Made by a program: the position numbers and the translations under genes. A stretch of DNA of 64,000 nucleotides, taken from Paenibacillus sp. USDA918EY. Its GTDB lineage: Bacteria; Bacillota; Bacilli; Paenibacillales; Paenibacillaceae. The stretch spans positions 100,844-164,843 of the forward strand of contig NZ_WTWY01000010.1 of assembly GCF_009870825.1 (NCBI RefSeq), given 5' to 3'. Below are positions 52,773-61,415 of the stretch, piece by piece; position 1 is the stretch's first letter; each line of letters opens with the position of its first letter. Under the pieces are notes generated by a model. That model saw nothing but the letters and a program-made list of their open reading frames with translations, made no database searches and was not told the origin of the DNA.

Positions 52773-53018
52773 ATGAAGAAATTATATGTTGGTTTGACCC
52801 TTTTGTTGTTTAGTGCCATAATCTATGGTTCTGATTTAATTTCTGCGGCTATTTACTCCCAAGTTTTAGTAAAAGAAGGTATAGGGTGGAACTCAGACTA
52901 CGGTATTTTCAAGACTGCTTTAATGGAAATAGGAACCATCCCTATTACAATAGCAGTGATCTCGGGAATAGTAGGAATCGTATTAACTTACATATCACTC
53001 AAAAGAAAACCAACTTAA
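52773..53018 (+). CDS. Small membrane protein (81 aa)
   Basis: Starts at ATG 52773 after GGGGGGA. MKKLYVGLTLLLFSAIIYGS forms the first helix, and IPITIAVISGIVGIVLTYIS a second near the C-terminus, with a polar loop (KEGIGWNSDYGIF) between. No known family. It is followed at short distance by a lipoprotein gene, so the two may be cotranscribed. Confidence 0.7.
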   Translation: MKKLYVGLTLLLFSAIIYGSDLISAAIYSQVLVKEGIGWNSDYGIFKTALMEIGTIPITIAVISGIVGIVLTYISLKRKPT

Positions 53019-53081
53019 TTGCAGAATTAGGATGTCGTTTTCAGATACGCCATAGGCACTTCCAGGAGGGAGAGAACGGTA

Positions 53082-53558
53082 ATAAAAACGAAAAAATATA
53101 TGGCGGTTTTGTGTTTTATTCTGACATTCGTTACAGTGGGTTGTTCAAATAAAGAAGTCCATGAAACGGTTGAAGTTTTCTCCGTAGAGGTTTTTACTGA
53201 TACTCCTAATCATGAGGGGCTATATGTGAAAACCGGGTATAAAAAGGTTAATTCTATAACTTATTTTGAAAAATCAAATAATCTAGAAAGAACTAGATTG
53301 TCTATATTAGAAGATTATTTCGATATGGATGGCAAATTTATAGAAAGTATAATCGCTTATTCAGAACTCGATAGGAATCTGCTTACCCCCGGACTTGAAA
53401 AACCAAAAGAAAACAAAAAGAAGATGAATGAGCCAATAACCATTCTTGCTCCTGCGATGAAAGAAGATCAACCGGGAGAACCGAAGAAACTAACAGAAGC
53501 CGAGTCGGAACAGGTAAGGAAACATATTTTGGAATTTACTCAAACGTTAAATGATTAG
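53082..53558 (+). CDS. Small lipoprotein with an uncertain start
   Basis: A lipoprotein with the lipobox TVGC, then an acidic, lysine-rich mature chain (about 130 aa). The first ATG is 53100, but this leaves no basic start before the signal core (MAVLCFILTFVTVGCS). Six codons upstream an ATA at 53082 gives MKTKKY before it and lies twelve bases after AGGAGGG. I therefore extend the gene to 53082, although an ATA start is rare. If wrong, the gene begins at 53100. Function unknown. Confidence 0.6.
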   Translation: MKTKKYMAVLCFILTFVTVGCSNKEVHETVEVFSVEVFTDTPNHEGLYVKTGYKKVNSITYFEKSNNLERTRLSILEDYFDMDGKFIESIIAYSELDRNLLTPGLEKPKENKKKMNEPITILAPAMKEDQPGEPKKLTEAESEQVRKHILEFTQTLND

Positions 53559-53664
53559 AGGGGTCCACTGTCTTTAATTCTCGTGGGCCCCATAATATGG
53601 GGGGACCAGCGTTGCTGACACCACCCGCGAATATATGCAAAAATATGTAATGGAAAAGATGATG

Positions 53665-54351
53665 TTATCGTCCAACATTAACGATCTTCCTGACCCAGGT
53701 TGGCTCGCTTGTCGCCGCCCGTACGAGGCTGTCGGCGCAGTCGGAGAAGGTAATCGGCAGGAATGGAGCGATGCGGGCCGATGGACCTGCAATATATTCC
53801 AAAGTGGCAGCCGCGTCACGAAGTCCGGCCGGTCGTACAATAACCCAATCCAGGCCGCTCCGTTGCACCGCACGCTCGGCAATGGCCTTGTCCTGGACCG
53901 CCTTCGAGAAAATGCGCTGGTGAATGCGCATTGCCCACCGATGGACTGCGGAGAGTTCTTTCCCGTCGCTCAAACCAATGCCGCTTTGCATGACTAGGCG
54001 CTTAACTCCTGCACGCTGACAGGCCGCAAGGATATTCGAAGTTCCCTCCGACACGACGGTACCCGGCGAGAAGTTTGCCGCAAGCATATTCGGGATTCCC
54101 TTCGACATGAAGGTACCCGGCGGGAAGTTTTTTGTTGGACCGATGCAACTAATGACCACATCCGTCCCGGCAATGGCTTTGACCATACTCGACGCGTCGA
54201 ATACATCCCCCTGCCGGGTGCTGAGCCGCTCTGCGGGGGGAATGACTTCCGGCCGGCGAGCCACGGCTACGACCTCATGCCCCAATTCAAGTGCCCGCTC
54301 CATCACTTTCCTTCCCGTTCCCCCTGTTGCTCCGATAATCGCAATTTTCAT
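53665..54351 (-). CDS. NAD(P)-binding atypical SDR (NmrA/DUF-type)
   Basis: A 228-aa protein. The Rossmann loop IIGATGGTGRKVMERALELG is at the N-terminus; further blocks are DVFDASSMVKAIAGTDVVIS and VKRLVMQSGIGLS. ATG 54351 follows AAGGGAAG. It is an oxidoreductase or sensor of unknown substrate. Residues 78-113 contain an in-frame tandem duplication of 18 residues (PGTFMSKGIPNMLAANFS then PGTVVSEGTSNILAACQR). Relatives have one copy. It diverges from the TetR gene that follows, which may control it. Confidence 0.8.
   Translation of the reverse strand: MKIAIIGATGGTGRKVMERALELGHEVVAVARRPEVIPPAERLSTRQGDVFDASSMVKAIAGTDVVISCIGPTKNFPPGTFMSKGIPNMLAANFSPGTVVSEGTSNILAACQRAGVKRLVMQSGIGLSDGKELSAVHRWAMRIHQRIFSKAVQDKAIAERAVQRSGLDWVIVRPAGLRDAAATLEYIAGPSARIAPFLPITFSDCADSLVRAATSEPTWVRKIVNVGR
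54013..54120 (-). repeat. 54-base in-frame tandem duplication
   Basis: Units 54067-54120 (first in the protein) and 54013-54066 are adjacent and of equal length. Both contain GGTACCCGGCG and CGACA-type blocks at the same offsets. The two have diverged in about one third of positions, so the event is not recent. Confidence 0.75.
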
Positions 54352-54557
54352 TGGAATGCTTCCCTTCGATTGGTGACCATGATCAAACCATCCCCTTACA
54401 CGCACATATAATGCGCATTAGTATATTAAGAAACAACTATGTATAATTGTAAACGGAAATAGAAAGTCCACAATTGTTAAAAAGGCAGGTTCCGTGCATT
54501 AGTTCACGAATCCTTTATCATTGTGTATTTATTTTCAGGAAAGCTGGTGTTTCCCAA

Positions 54558-55136
54558 GTGTCAAAGGTGGATCGAAGGATACGCAAATCCCAGGAAGCAA
54601 TAAAAATGGCTGTGATTGAACTGATGATCGAAAAAAATTTTGACCAGATTACGATACAAGATATTTCCGACCGGGCAGATGTCAGCCGAAGAACCATCTA
54701 TCTTCACTACATGGACAAATTTGATCTCCTGGATAAGCTCATCGAAGAACATATTGACGAGATGCGGGAACTCTGCGATTCAACAGACGATGACGCCGAT
54801 TATACGGATATGGGGTTGTTATGGTTCGAGTATTTCGAGAGTCATTCTTTATTCTTCTCCGCATTGCTAGCGAGTAAAGGGAGTCCTTTTTTCCGCAATC
54901 GATTTCTTGAGTTTTTCCTCCAAGAGTTAAAGAAAAAAGAGAACGATCTGCCCGAAGGGAGCAACCAAGGATTAACCGACGGTGAGGATGTTGATTTTCA
55001 ATTTTTAGGAGCGGCTATCGTAGGGGTGGTGGAATGGTGGTTCAAGAACGGAAAGCCTCATCCTCCTTCCTTCATGGCGGGGCGGTTGGGGTCATTACTT
55101 GAACGGAATCTTGAAGCTGTTTTCCCGCCTGCATGA
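54558..55136 (+). CDS. TetR/AcrR family transcriptional regulator
   Basis: About 192 aa. The helix-turn-helix (about 20-55) reads ITIQDISDRADVSRRTIYLH and is followed by YMDKFDLLDKLIEEHIDEM. The C-terminal TetR_C domain has FLGAAIVGVVEWWFKNGKPH. I place the start at GTG 54558, because the frame further up is not protein-like and no ATG is near; AGGAAAG lies upstream but at a long distance, so the start is uncertain. It diverges from the NAD(P)-binding protein gene and could repress it. Confidence 0.8.
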   Translation: MSKVDRRIRKSQEAIKMAVIELMIEKNFDQITIQDISDRADVSRRTIYLHYMDKFDLLDKLIEEHIDEMRELCDSTDDDADYTDMGLLWFEYFESHSLFFSALLASKGSPFFRNRFLEFFLQELKKKENDLPEGSNQGLTDGEDVDFQFLGAAIVGVVEWWFKNGKPHPPSFMAGRLGSLLERNLEAVFPPA

Positions 55137-55213
55137 AGGAAACTTCTATGCTGTATCATCCCTGGCTTGTTCGTCTGCAGCCGTTCCAGACGGCATCGAT
55201 CGATCGCCGGGCA

Positions 55214-55269
55214 AAAAGAAGAGCAGCTGTGCTGCAGCCTCCAGGCCGCAGCACAGCTGCTCTTCTTTT
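55214..55269. terminator. 22-bp perfect-stem bidirectional terminator
   Basis: The arms 55214-55235 and 55248-55269 are exact complements over 22 bases, with AAAAGAAGAGCAGC on the left and GCTGCTCTTCTTTT on the right. It separates the TetR gene from the convergent AHSA1 gene. Confidence 0.85.
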
Positions 55270-55348
55270 CGGATCTCAAGCAACCTTAAGCGACGGTGCC
55301 AGTCACCTCGGCGTTACCGCTCCGGGTGTTTTCCGATGCAATCATATA

Positions 55349-55858
55349 TTATTGCTGGCTGGCCAGGTAATTGTCGAGCTCATCGAATGTACCGACGAAG
55401 CCTTGCTGTACCATAGGTCTCATGCCTTCAAACGCCGCGCGCTCTTCTTCGGTTGCGTTTATCGGACCGCCGCTCAGCGTGAGGGTGGTTTTCCCGTTTT
55501 CCTCCGTAAGCGTCAGGATGTTGATGATTTCAAGCGGCCAATTCGGGTTAAAAGGCGCCCGAACCGTGTTGCCTTCTTCGTCCGAAAAAGATTGGACATA
55601 TACCAGTTTTTCGGGTGCATTCACTTCTTGATACACGAATTTGCCCCACATGACATGCCCCTCGGGAGATGTCTGGCTGCCAAGAAATAATCCTCCCGGG
55701 CGTACGTCCATCTTGCTGACGTTAAGCGAAAAGCCTTTCGGTCCCCACCATTTGCAGAAGTGCTCCGGATCCGTCCATACCTTGAATACAAGTTCACGTG
55801 GAGCATTAAAAACTCGGGTCAGTAACAACTCGTTGTTTTCAACCTGATTTTCCGCCAT
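55349..55858 (-). CDS. SRPBCC/AHSA1-type ligand-binding protein
   Basis: A 169-aa START-like protein. NELLLTRVFNAPRELVFKVW and FCKWWGPKGFSLNVSKMD are typical family starts, and LTEENGKTTLTLSGGPI is a later strand. AAGGAGGAG precedes the ATG. It follows an ArsR gene and a DUF1801 gene in one direction (21- and 22-base gaps), a very common three-gene set in Bacillota. Its ligand is not known. Confidence 0.85.
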   Translation of the reverse strand: MAENQVENNELLLTRVFNAPRELVFKVWTDPEHFCKWWGPKGFSLNVSKMDVRPGGLFLGSQTSPEGHVMWGKFVYQEVNAPEKLVYVQSFSDEEGNTVRAPFNPNWPLEIINILTLTEENGKTTLTLSGGPINATEEERAAFEGMRPMVQQGFVGTFDELDNYLASQQ

Positions 55859-55878
55859 GCTAACTCCTCCTTGATATT

Positions 55879-56202
55879 TTAATTAAGATGATCCTTCTGA
55901 AGTTCCTGCAAATATTCATCCAACCGATCCAAACGGTCTTCCCACAAGCTGTGGAACGTCTTCAACCAGCTCTCCATCTCCTGAAGAGGCTCGGGACGTA
56001 ATTTATAGAAACGGCGATTGGCCTCTGGACGCACCTCGACGATATGAGATTCATTCAATACTTTTAAATGTTTCGACACTTGCGGCTGCCGAATATGAAG
56101 CCTGTCAGCGATTTCCCCTACTGTTAGCGAGCCTTCACGAAGCAATTCGACGATCTGCAATCGAGTGGGATCAGCTAGCGCGCTCAAAGTTGTAATGTCC
56201 AT
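55879..56202 (-). CDS. ArsR family winged-helix repressor
   Basis: A 107-aa small regulator. DITTLSALADPTRLQIVELL opens it, and the recognition part is TVGEIADRLHIRQPQVSKHL. No metal-binding cysteines are present (the DNA-binding helix lacks the CxC of arsenic sensors), so it may sense something other than metals. GGAGGGG precedes the ATG. It is between the DUF1801 and AHSA1 genes and probably autoregulates all three. Confidence 0.88.
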   Translation of the reverse strand: MDITTLSALADPTRLQIVELLREGSLTVGEIADRLHIRQPQVSKHLKVLNESHIVEVRPEANRRFYKLRPEPLQEMESWLKTFHSLWEDRLDRLDEYLQELQKDHLN

Positions 56203-56223
56203 GTCATCCCCTCCGATCAGTCG

Positions 56224-56562
56224 CTAGAGCGAACTGGATGCCTTTTCAAGCAATTGACCCAAAAGAACGTAGTCCGGCGAATCGCCTTCACGGATCTTTA
56301 ACCATTTCCGTTCAGGCGGTCCTTCAAAACCTTTCGGCACTTCCAAATCGGCCGCATTCATGATCATGAACGCAATGGCGTCTTTGGAAGGGGAAATCAC
56401 TGCGGCGTAATGTCCGTTCTTCAGAAAATGCGGCTTTTTGTACTGGACTCGCTCTTCGACCTCGGAAATGGTTTCATGGACCAATTCACGAAGACGCTTG
56501 GAAACTTCAATTTGCCACGGTTGACCGAGGTTTTCGATAAAAGAGGTTACTTCTTGATTCAT
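56224..56562 (-). CDS. DUF1801 (YdhG-like) protein
   Basis: A 112-aa protein: VEERVQYKKPHFLKNGHYAA and the end EGDSPDYVLLGQLLEKA fit DUF1801, which is related to frataxin-like folds. AAGGAGG precedes the ATG. It is first of the ArsR/AHSA1 operon. The role is unknown. Confidence 0.8.
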   Translation of the reverse strand: MNQEVTSFIENLGQPWQIEVSKRLRELVHETISEVEERVQYKKPHFLKNGHYAAVISPSKDAIAFMIMNAADLEVPKGFEGPPERKWLKIREGDSPDYVLLGQLLEKASSSL

Positions 56563-56602
56563 TGGGATTCTTCACCTCCTTTTAAGGAATTATTTTCTAA
56601 TT

Positions 56603-56628
56603 GGAATATACCATATTCGGAATATACC
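56603..56628. promoter_or_regulatory. Direct repeats upstream of the ArsR/AHSA1 operon
   Basis: GGAATATACC occurs at 56603-56612 and again at 56619-56628, a 16-base period, just before the DUF1801 gene. It is a candidate ArsR operator or promoter overlap. Confidence 0.4.
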
Positions 56629-56687
56629 TGTAAAGGGATATTATAAAAAAATCGCGTCATCCTTTAGAAAAAATTTCGATCGGCAAA

Positions 56688-56990
56688 TCATGAGCCGCTT
56701 CGTACGGAACTGGACATTTCATCACTAAGCCGATTCCAGCAGATCACGGAGCCTAAAATAGGCTCCCGCCCCCCTTTCTCTTCGGTCACATCCGAATAAA
56801 TTTTAGACGTGCCATTACCAATCTTGGTTACGTAAGCATGGCTGCCGCTCGTTGAGATTACCCCAGGAACCACCATTTTTTCATGCTGATATAAATAACA
56901 GGGCAATGCGCTATTTAACCTCACATTTATTTCCAAGCCATACAATTTAACATTCGTATTTTGATATGGACTTATCATTTTCCAACGCAT
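56688..56990 (-). CDS. Doubtful small frame (100 aa)
   Basis: An open frame with no good ribosome binding site (only GGAAA before an internal ATG) and no recognised family. The chain contains VVPGVISTSGSHAYVTKIGN. It overlaps a PurBox-like site and the divergent promoter area, so it may be chance. Confidence 0.2.
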   Translation of the reverse strand: MRWKMISPYQNTNVKLYGLEINVRLNSALPCYLYQHEKMVVPGVISTSGSHAYVTKIGNGTSKIYSDVTEEKGGREPILGSVICWNRLSDEMSSSVRSGS

Positions 56991-57011
56991 ATAATAACAA
57001 TCATATCATCT

Positions 57012-57024
57012 AAATACGAACATT
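57012..57024 (+). promoter_or_regulatory. PurBox-like site before guanine deaminase
   Basis: AAATACGAACATT differs from the PurBox AWWWCCGAACWWT at one position. It sits between the likely promoter and the ribosome binding site (AAGGCGG). A weaker inverted match lies at 56949-56961, further away than in classical pairs. Confidence 0.5.
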
Positions 57025-57036
57025 AAGGCGGTTAAA

Positions 57037-58401
57037 ATGGATAAATATATGCAATTGTTTCGAGGGACGGCATTTTCTAGCAAATCCTCCAAAGAAATTG
57101 AAATTTTAAAAGAACATCTGTTCTGCGTCAATCCGGACGGCATGATCGAAAAGGTCGTAGCGCCGGCGGATGCGGATTATCAACTTTTGTTGGATGCATA
57201 TGAAGGAAAAGACAACTTCCATCAGCTAGCCGAAGGCCAGTACATACTGCCCGGATTCGTCGATTTGCATGTTCACGCGCCGCAATGGGCCCAATCCGGA
57301 ACGGCCTTGGACATTCCGCTCTACGATTGGCTCAACACCTATACCTTCCCGTTGGAATCCAAGTTTTCGGATCTCGATTTTGCGCAGGAGGTCTACGACG
57401 ATTTGGTCGGCACCCTGCTCGCCAACGGCACGACGACCGCCCTTTATTTCGCCACCGTTCATAAAGAAGCCAGTTTATTGCTGGCCCAGATTTGCGCCGA
57501 CAAAGGCCAACGCGGACTCGTCGGGAAAGTCGTCATGGACGATCCGGAGCAAAATCCGGAAACCTATCGCGACGCCGACACCCCAACGGCATTGGCCGAC
57601 ACGGAGGAATTTATTCTCGCCGTCAAAGAGTTGTCCAAAACGACCAAACAAGGCGTTTTCCCCGTCGTGACGCCAAGGTTTATTCCAAGCTGCACGGATG
57701 AGGCGTTACAAGGTTTGGGGGAACTGGCGAAAAAATACGACGCATACGTGCAATCCCACTGCAGCGAAAGCGACTGGGCGCATGGTTATGTGCGGAATCG
57801 GTTCCAGAAAAACGATGCGTTTGCCCTGCATCATTTTGGGCTGCTGCGCGACAAGTCCGTCATGGCCCACTGCAATTTCCTGAGCGACGATGACGCCGAT
57901 TTGTTTGCCGAAACGGGAACGGCGATTGCCCATTGCCCGATATCCAACGCCTATTTTGCCAACAGCGTCATTCCCATCGCCCATTTCCACGCGAAAGGCG
58001 TGGAGATCGGCCTCGGGACCGACATTTCGGGAGGTTTTTCGCCGAGCCTGTTCGACAACGTCAGACAAGCCGTCATGTCTTCGAGAATGCTGGAAGATGG
58101 CGTGAACCCCGCCCTTCCTGCCAACAACCGCGGCGTGCCGGGATCGCGCATGACGGTCGACGAGGCGTTTTATCTGGCGACGGCCGGCGGCGGCGAAAGC
58201 TTGAGTTTGCCGATCGGCCGCATTCAGGAACGCTATGCCTGGGACGTGCAGATCATCGACACCAAGCTGCCATCCGCCAAACTGCCGATTTTTAACGAAG
58301 ACGAAGATTTGCATGACATTTTTCAAAAAATCATGTACCTGACCCGGCCGGAAAACATCCGCGAGGTCTGGGTGCAAGGCGAAAAAGTTCATTCGCGGTA
58401 A
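57037..58401 (+). CDS. guaD: Guanine deaminase
   Basis: A 454-aa amidohydrolase that converts guanine to xanthine and ammonia. Motifs: LPGFVDLHVHAPQWAQ with zinc ligands His78 and His80, then YDWLNTYTFPLESKF, SHCSESDWAHGYV and the C-terminal GLGTDISGGFSPSL with the metal Asp. The HAPQ motif and the NTYTFP block separate it from chlorohydrolases. AAGGCGG precedes the ATG. It is followed by a purine permease gene, so the pair forms a purine-salvage unit. Confidence 0.92.
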   Translation: MDKYMQLFRGTAFSSKSSKEIEILKEHLFCVNPDGMIEKVVAPADADYQLLLDAYEGKDNFHQLAEGQYILPGFVDLHVHAPQWAQSGTALDIPLYDWLNTYTFPLESKFSDLDFAQEVYDDLVGTLLANGTTTALYFATVHKEASLLLAQICADKGQRGLVGKVVMDDPEQNPETYRDADTPTALADTEEFILAVKELSKTTKQGVFPVVTPRFIPSCTDEALQGLGELAKKYDAYVQSHCSESDWAHGYVRNRFQKNDAFALHHFGLLRDKSVMAHCNFLSDDDADLFAETGTAIAHCPISNAYFANSVIPIAHFHAKGVEIGLGTDISGGFSPSLFDNVRQAVMSSRMLEDGVNPALPANNRGVPGSRMTVDEAFYLATAGGGESLSLPIGRIQERYAWDVQIIDTKLPSAKLPIFNEDEDLHDIFQKIMYLTRPENIREVWVQGEKVHSR

Positions 58402-58500
58402 ACATAGAGCCCGTTTCTCTGATTGACGTTTTTTTCTGCTAAAGACAAGACCAACCGCGATGTGCGGGACCAATCCAAAAAATTCGAGGTGCACTCCTGA

Positions 58501-59847
58501 GTGAAAACACAAGCAGACACGCAACTTCACGCTCCACAGCTAACCGTTTCACCCGACGAAAAAATTTCGGTCGGCAAATCGATCATCCTCGGCTTGCAGC
58601 ACGTCGTCGCCATGGACGTCTATGTCGTGCCTTTTCTTATCGCGATGTTGATCGGTTTGTCCTCCGGCCAATCCAGCGCTTTGATCCAAGCGACCTTTAT
58701 TGCGGCCGGGCTGGCAACCATCGTACAAACGTATTTTTGCATGAAGCTCCCTGTCGCCCAAGGGCCTTCCTATGTTCCGCTTGGCGCGATCGTCAGCATT
58801 TATGCCGCCAGCGGCGGCGGGCAATTGGGCTGGAATTCCGTGTTAGGCGCCGGCTTGGTTGGCGCGGTTTTAGTGATCGTTTTGGGCTTTACCGGCATTT
58901 TCAACAAAATCGTCAAAACGTTCATTCCGCCGATCGTTGGCGGCACGATCATTTTTATTGTCGGCCTTTCTTTGTTGCCGGTGGCGATCCGGGATAATAT
59001 CTACGGTGCCAAGGACGCGACGATCAACCAAAACGTGCTGCTTGCCCTCATTTCGGGCGCCGTGCTCATTCTTTTCGTCATCCTGGGTTCCTTGTTCCGC
59101 AACAAAGGCTCCATCTTCCGCATCATTTCGGTCATGGTCGCGTTAATCGTTGGATGTATATCGGCGAATGTGATGGGCGTGTTGGACTTTTCCGCGGTGA
59201 GCAACGCCAAATGGTTCAGCATGCCGCAGCTCCCTTTTGCCGACTTCGGCTTTTCCTTTAACTTCTCGGCGATCATCACCATGGTCATTATCTATTTCGT
59301 TTTGCTGGCCGAAACGACAGGCACATGGTTTGCCGTCAGCAACGTCATCGATCAACCGTTAACGGACAAAAACCTCAACCGGGGCGTGATCGGGGAAGGC
59401 ATCAGCTGCCTGATCGCCTCTTTGCTCGGTTCGACGCCGGTGACGGGTTATTCCACCAATGCCGGCATCATTTCCATCACAGGCATTGCGAGCCGTCGCG
59501 TTTTTCTTGCGGTTGGCGTATGGTTTGTTATTTTCGGCTGCTCGGGCAAACTGGCCGCCTTGATCTCTTCGATCCCCACGGCCGTCATCGGCGGCGTTTT
59601 CACTATCGTGTGCGGCATCATTGCCATCAACGGCATTCAGGTCATGAAAAACGTCAAAATCGCCGAAAAGGAAATGTACATCATCGCCATCCCGATGATC
59701 CTCACCTTGGCTCTGGTGATGATTCCGCAAGACTTCCTGCATTCGCTGCCTACGTTCGTGCAATATCTGTTGGGCTCGCCGATTTTGGCCGCGTCGATTG
59801 CGGCGATCGTGTTGAATAAGGTGCTGCCTGGCGGGAAGTCATCTTAA
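58501..59847 (+). CDS. NCS2 family purine/xanthine permease
   Basis: A 448-aa membrane transporter. GTG 58501 is the start, with GAGGTG upstream. The chain has about 12-14 helices and the NCS2 blocks QGPSYVPLGAIVSIYA, VLLAETTGTWFAVSNVID and LLGSTPVTGYSTNAGIIS. Proton- or sodium-coupled uptake of guanine, xanthine or uric acid is expected; the neighbour guaD suggests guanine or xanthine. The gap to guaD is 99 bases. Confidence 0.9.
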   Translation: MKTQADTQLHAPQLTVSPDEKISVGKSIILGLQHVVAMDVYVVPFLIAMLIGLSSGQSSALIQATFIAAGLATIVQTYFCMKLPVAQGPSYVPLGAIVSIYAASGGGQLGWNSVLGAGLVGAVLVIVLGFTGIFNKIVKTFIPPIVGGTIIFIVGLSLLPVAIRDNIYGAKDATINQNVLLALISGAVLILFVILGSLFRNKGSIFRIISVMVALIVGCISANVMGVLDFSAVSNAKWFSMPQLPFADFGFSFNFSAIITMVIIYFVLLAETTGTWFAVSNVIDQPLTDKNLNRGVIGEGISCLIASLLGSTPVTGYSTNAGIISITGIASRRVFLAVGVWFVIFGCSGKLAALISSIPTAVIGGVFTIVCGIIAINGIQVMKNVKIAEKEMYIIAIPMILTLALVMIPQDFLHSLPTFVQYLLGSPILAASIAAIVLNKVLPGGKSS

Positions 59848-59912
59848 AAAAAGAGGCTGTTTCATGTCGAGGGACGGTTCCAACCATCCCCTGTAAAAAA
59901 CAAGAGCAATCA

Positions 59913-59966
59913 AAACAGGGCTGACTTGAAGGGGAATTTCTCCTTCCGGGTCGGCCTTGTTCTTTT
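59913..59966 (+). terminator. Terminator of the purine-salvage unit
   Basis: AACAGGGCTGAC pairs, with small mismatches, with GTCGGCCTTGTT, and the inner GAAGG pairs with CCTTC. CTTTTT follows. Confidence 0.7.
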
Positions 59967-60063
59967 TCGATAGTGGGTATCGGCAAAGCATCCATAGGAA
60001 AATGACGTGTTGCTCTAGAATACAACTGTGATGCGGTTTACTTTCCAGGAGAGGTGTAAAGCC

Positions 60064-60447
60064 ATGAATAGCGAACAGACCAAAGCAATCATTGAAGCGT
60101 ACTTGAATGCCTACAATTCATTTGACGTCGAGGGAATGCTCAACCTATTGCACGAAGACGTCGTCTTCAGAAATTTTGCCAATGGCGAGCTGAACACGGA
60201 GACGAAAGGAAAAGAAGAATTCAGGCAACTGGCCGAACAATCCACCAAGATTTTCTCTAGTCGGCGTCAGACGATTACGGATTATCAAACGAATGATGAT
60301 AAAGTAAAAATCCAGATCGATTATGAAGGAACGCTGGCTGTCGATCTGCCTAACGGGTTAAAAAGCGGCGAAACGCTGCAGCTAAAAGGGAAATCGGTGT
60401 TTGAGTTTAAGGAAGGGAAAATCGCGGTGATTGAGGATTATAGCTAA
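60064..60447 (+). CDS. SnoaL/NTF2-like protein
   Basis: A 127-aa protein. IIEAYLNAYNSFDVEGMLNL and LLHEDVVFRNFANGELNTET match the SnoaL-like/DUF4440 cone fold, and FEFKEGKIAVIEDYS is the usual last strand. AGGAGAGG precedes ATG 60064. Such proteins bind small ligands or act as enzymes in varied pathways. It is monocistronic, with a terminator at 60536. Confidence 0.8.
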   Translation: MNSEQTKAIIEAYLNAYNSFDVEGMLNLLHEDVVFRNFANGELNTETKGKEEFRQLAEQSTKIFSSRRQTITDYQTNDDKVKIQIDYEGTLAVDLPNGLKSGETLQLKGKSVFEFKEGKIAVIEDYS

Positions 60448-60535
60448 GGCTTTTGGAAGAAGAATCTCTAAAAGCAGGAAAAGTTTAAATAATGAGAGTC
60501 CCTTCTTCGAACTGTGGAAGCCCTCTTGATATTTG

Positions 60536-60570
60536 AACAGCCATGGAAAGCACCTTCCATGGCTGTTTTT
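60536..60570 (+). terminator. Perfect terminator after the SnoaL-like gene
   Basis: AACAGCCATGGAA (60536-60548) pairs perfectly with TTCCATGGCTGTT (60555-60567), then TTT. The outer AACAGCCAT/ATGGCTGTT is the same as in the 14493 hairpin. Confidence 0.85.
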
Positions 60571-60689
60571 CTGCTCTCATTCACATGCCCGTCCCTAATG
60601 AAAATCCCTTTTAGAGATACGCCTTGCAATTCCCATAGGGTAAAAGAAAAGCTCCTCAAGTTGGCCGCGTCCATCAATTCATCAAAGTT

Positions 60690-61415
60690 CTATAGATTCG
60701 TTCGAAACGGGGGTAGGCTGGTGTCCTTCCCCATTTCGTTTAGCAGATTTTCGATGCTTGCCCGCTGAAATGACGCCAGAAATACGGCCAACGGTTCCTC
60801 CGTTCCCTCTTCGGATACGTCCAGTTCAAACACGATCAGCACATCGTCCTTCACATAGATTTTCCATGCGTTCAGTTCGGAACCCTCGTCGATCTCGCAC
60901 TCCCGATCAAGACGCATGCATTTGCGATAGTCCGACATTCCCCACATGCTCTCATCGAAGTTGGCCCAATACGGAAGCCGATCCTCAACGCCCAACTGAA
61001 TGAGTGCCTTCCCGGCGAGAAAACGTCGAAGCGATCGATTTTCCAGCTGCCAATCCGGCAAGCTCCACGCGCACAGGTAAACCGGCGGGTCTTCCATCTG
61101 CAAATCCTGCAATCGAATCCCGCAATAGATCACCGACTCCTCTACCTGATAGAAAACCAGGAAATCCTTATCCGTCGTAAAAAAATCGTTATCGGGAATA
61201 AATACCTCCTCCAGCGGAAGAGGTTCATATTGGTTATTGCACCCTTGGGTGATATACGGCGATCGCCCCAAAATCTTATAATACTCCCGTAGCGCAGCCG
61301 GCAGCGGAAAGCCCAAGCTTTGCTCCTTGGCCTGAATGTCTGCCTCCTGAATGCCGTGGGACTCCTCATGATGCTCTCCCAATATACGTAGAAGCGTTTC
61401 GATCGTTGCTTTCAT
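60690..61415 (-). CDS. SMI1/KNR4 (SUKH) domain protein
   Basis: A 241-aa protein. IQAKEQSLGFPLPAALREYY at about 25-45 is the SUKH-domain start, followed by LPLEEVFIPDNDFFTTDKDF and VPDWQLENRSLRRFL-like strands. SUKH proteins often serve as immunity proteins against polymorphic toxins. GGGGGAGG precedes the ATG by about 12 bases. No toxin gene is visible beside it in this window, so it may be an orphan immunity gene. Confidence 0.75.
   Translation of the reverse strand: MKATIETLLRILGEHHEESHGIQEADIQAKEQSLGFPLPAALREYYKILGRSPYITQGCNNQYEPLPLEEVFIPDNDFFTTDKDFLVFYQVEESVIYCGIRLQDLQMEDPPVYLCAWSLPDWQLENRSLRRFLAGKALIQLGVEDRLPYWANFDESMWGMSDYRKCMRLDRECEIDEGSELNAWKIYVKDDVLIVFELDVSEEGTEEPLAVFLASFQRASIENLLNEMGKDTSLPPFRTNL

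Larger units (their letters stand above)
56563..57036. other. Intergenic region between the ArsR operon and guanine deaminase
   Basis: Contains the direct repeats at 56603-56628, a doubtful minus-strand frame (56688-56990), a weak minus-strand PurBox-like match at 56949-56961 and the stronger site at 57012-57024. Nothing else is recognised. Confidence 0.6.
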
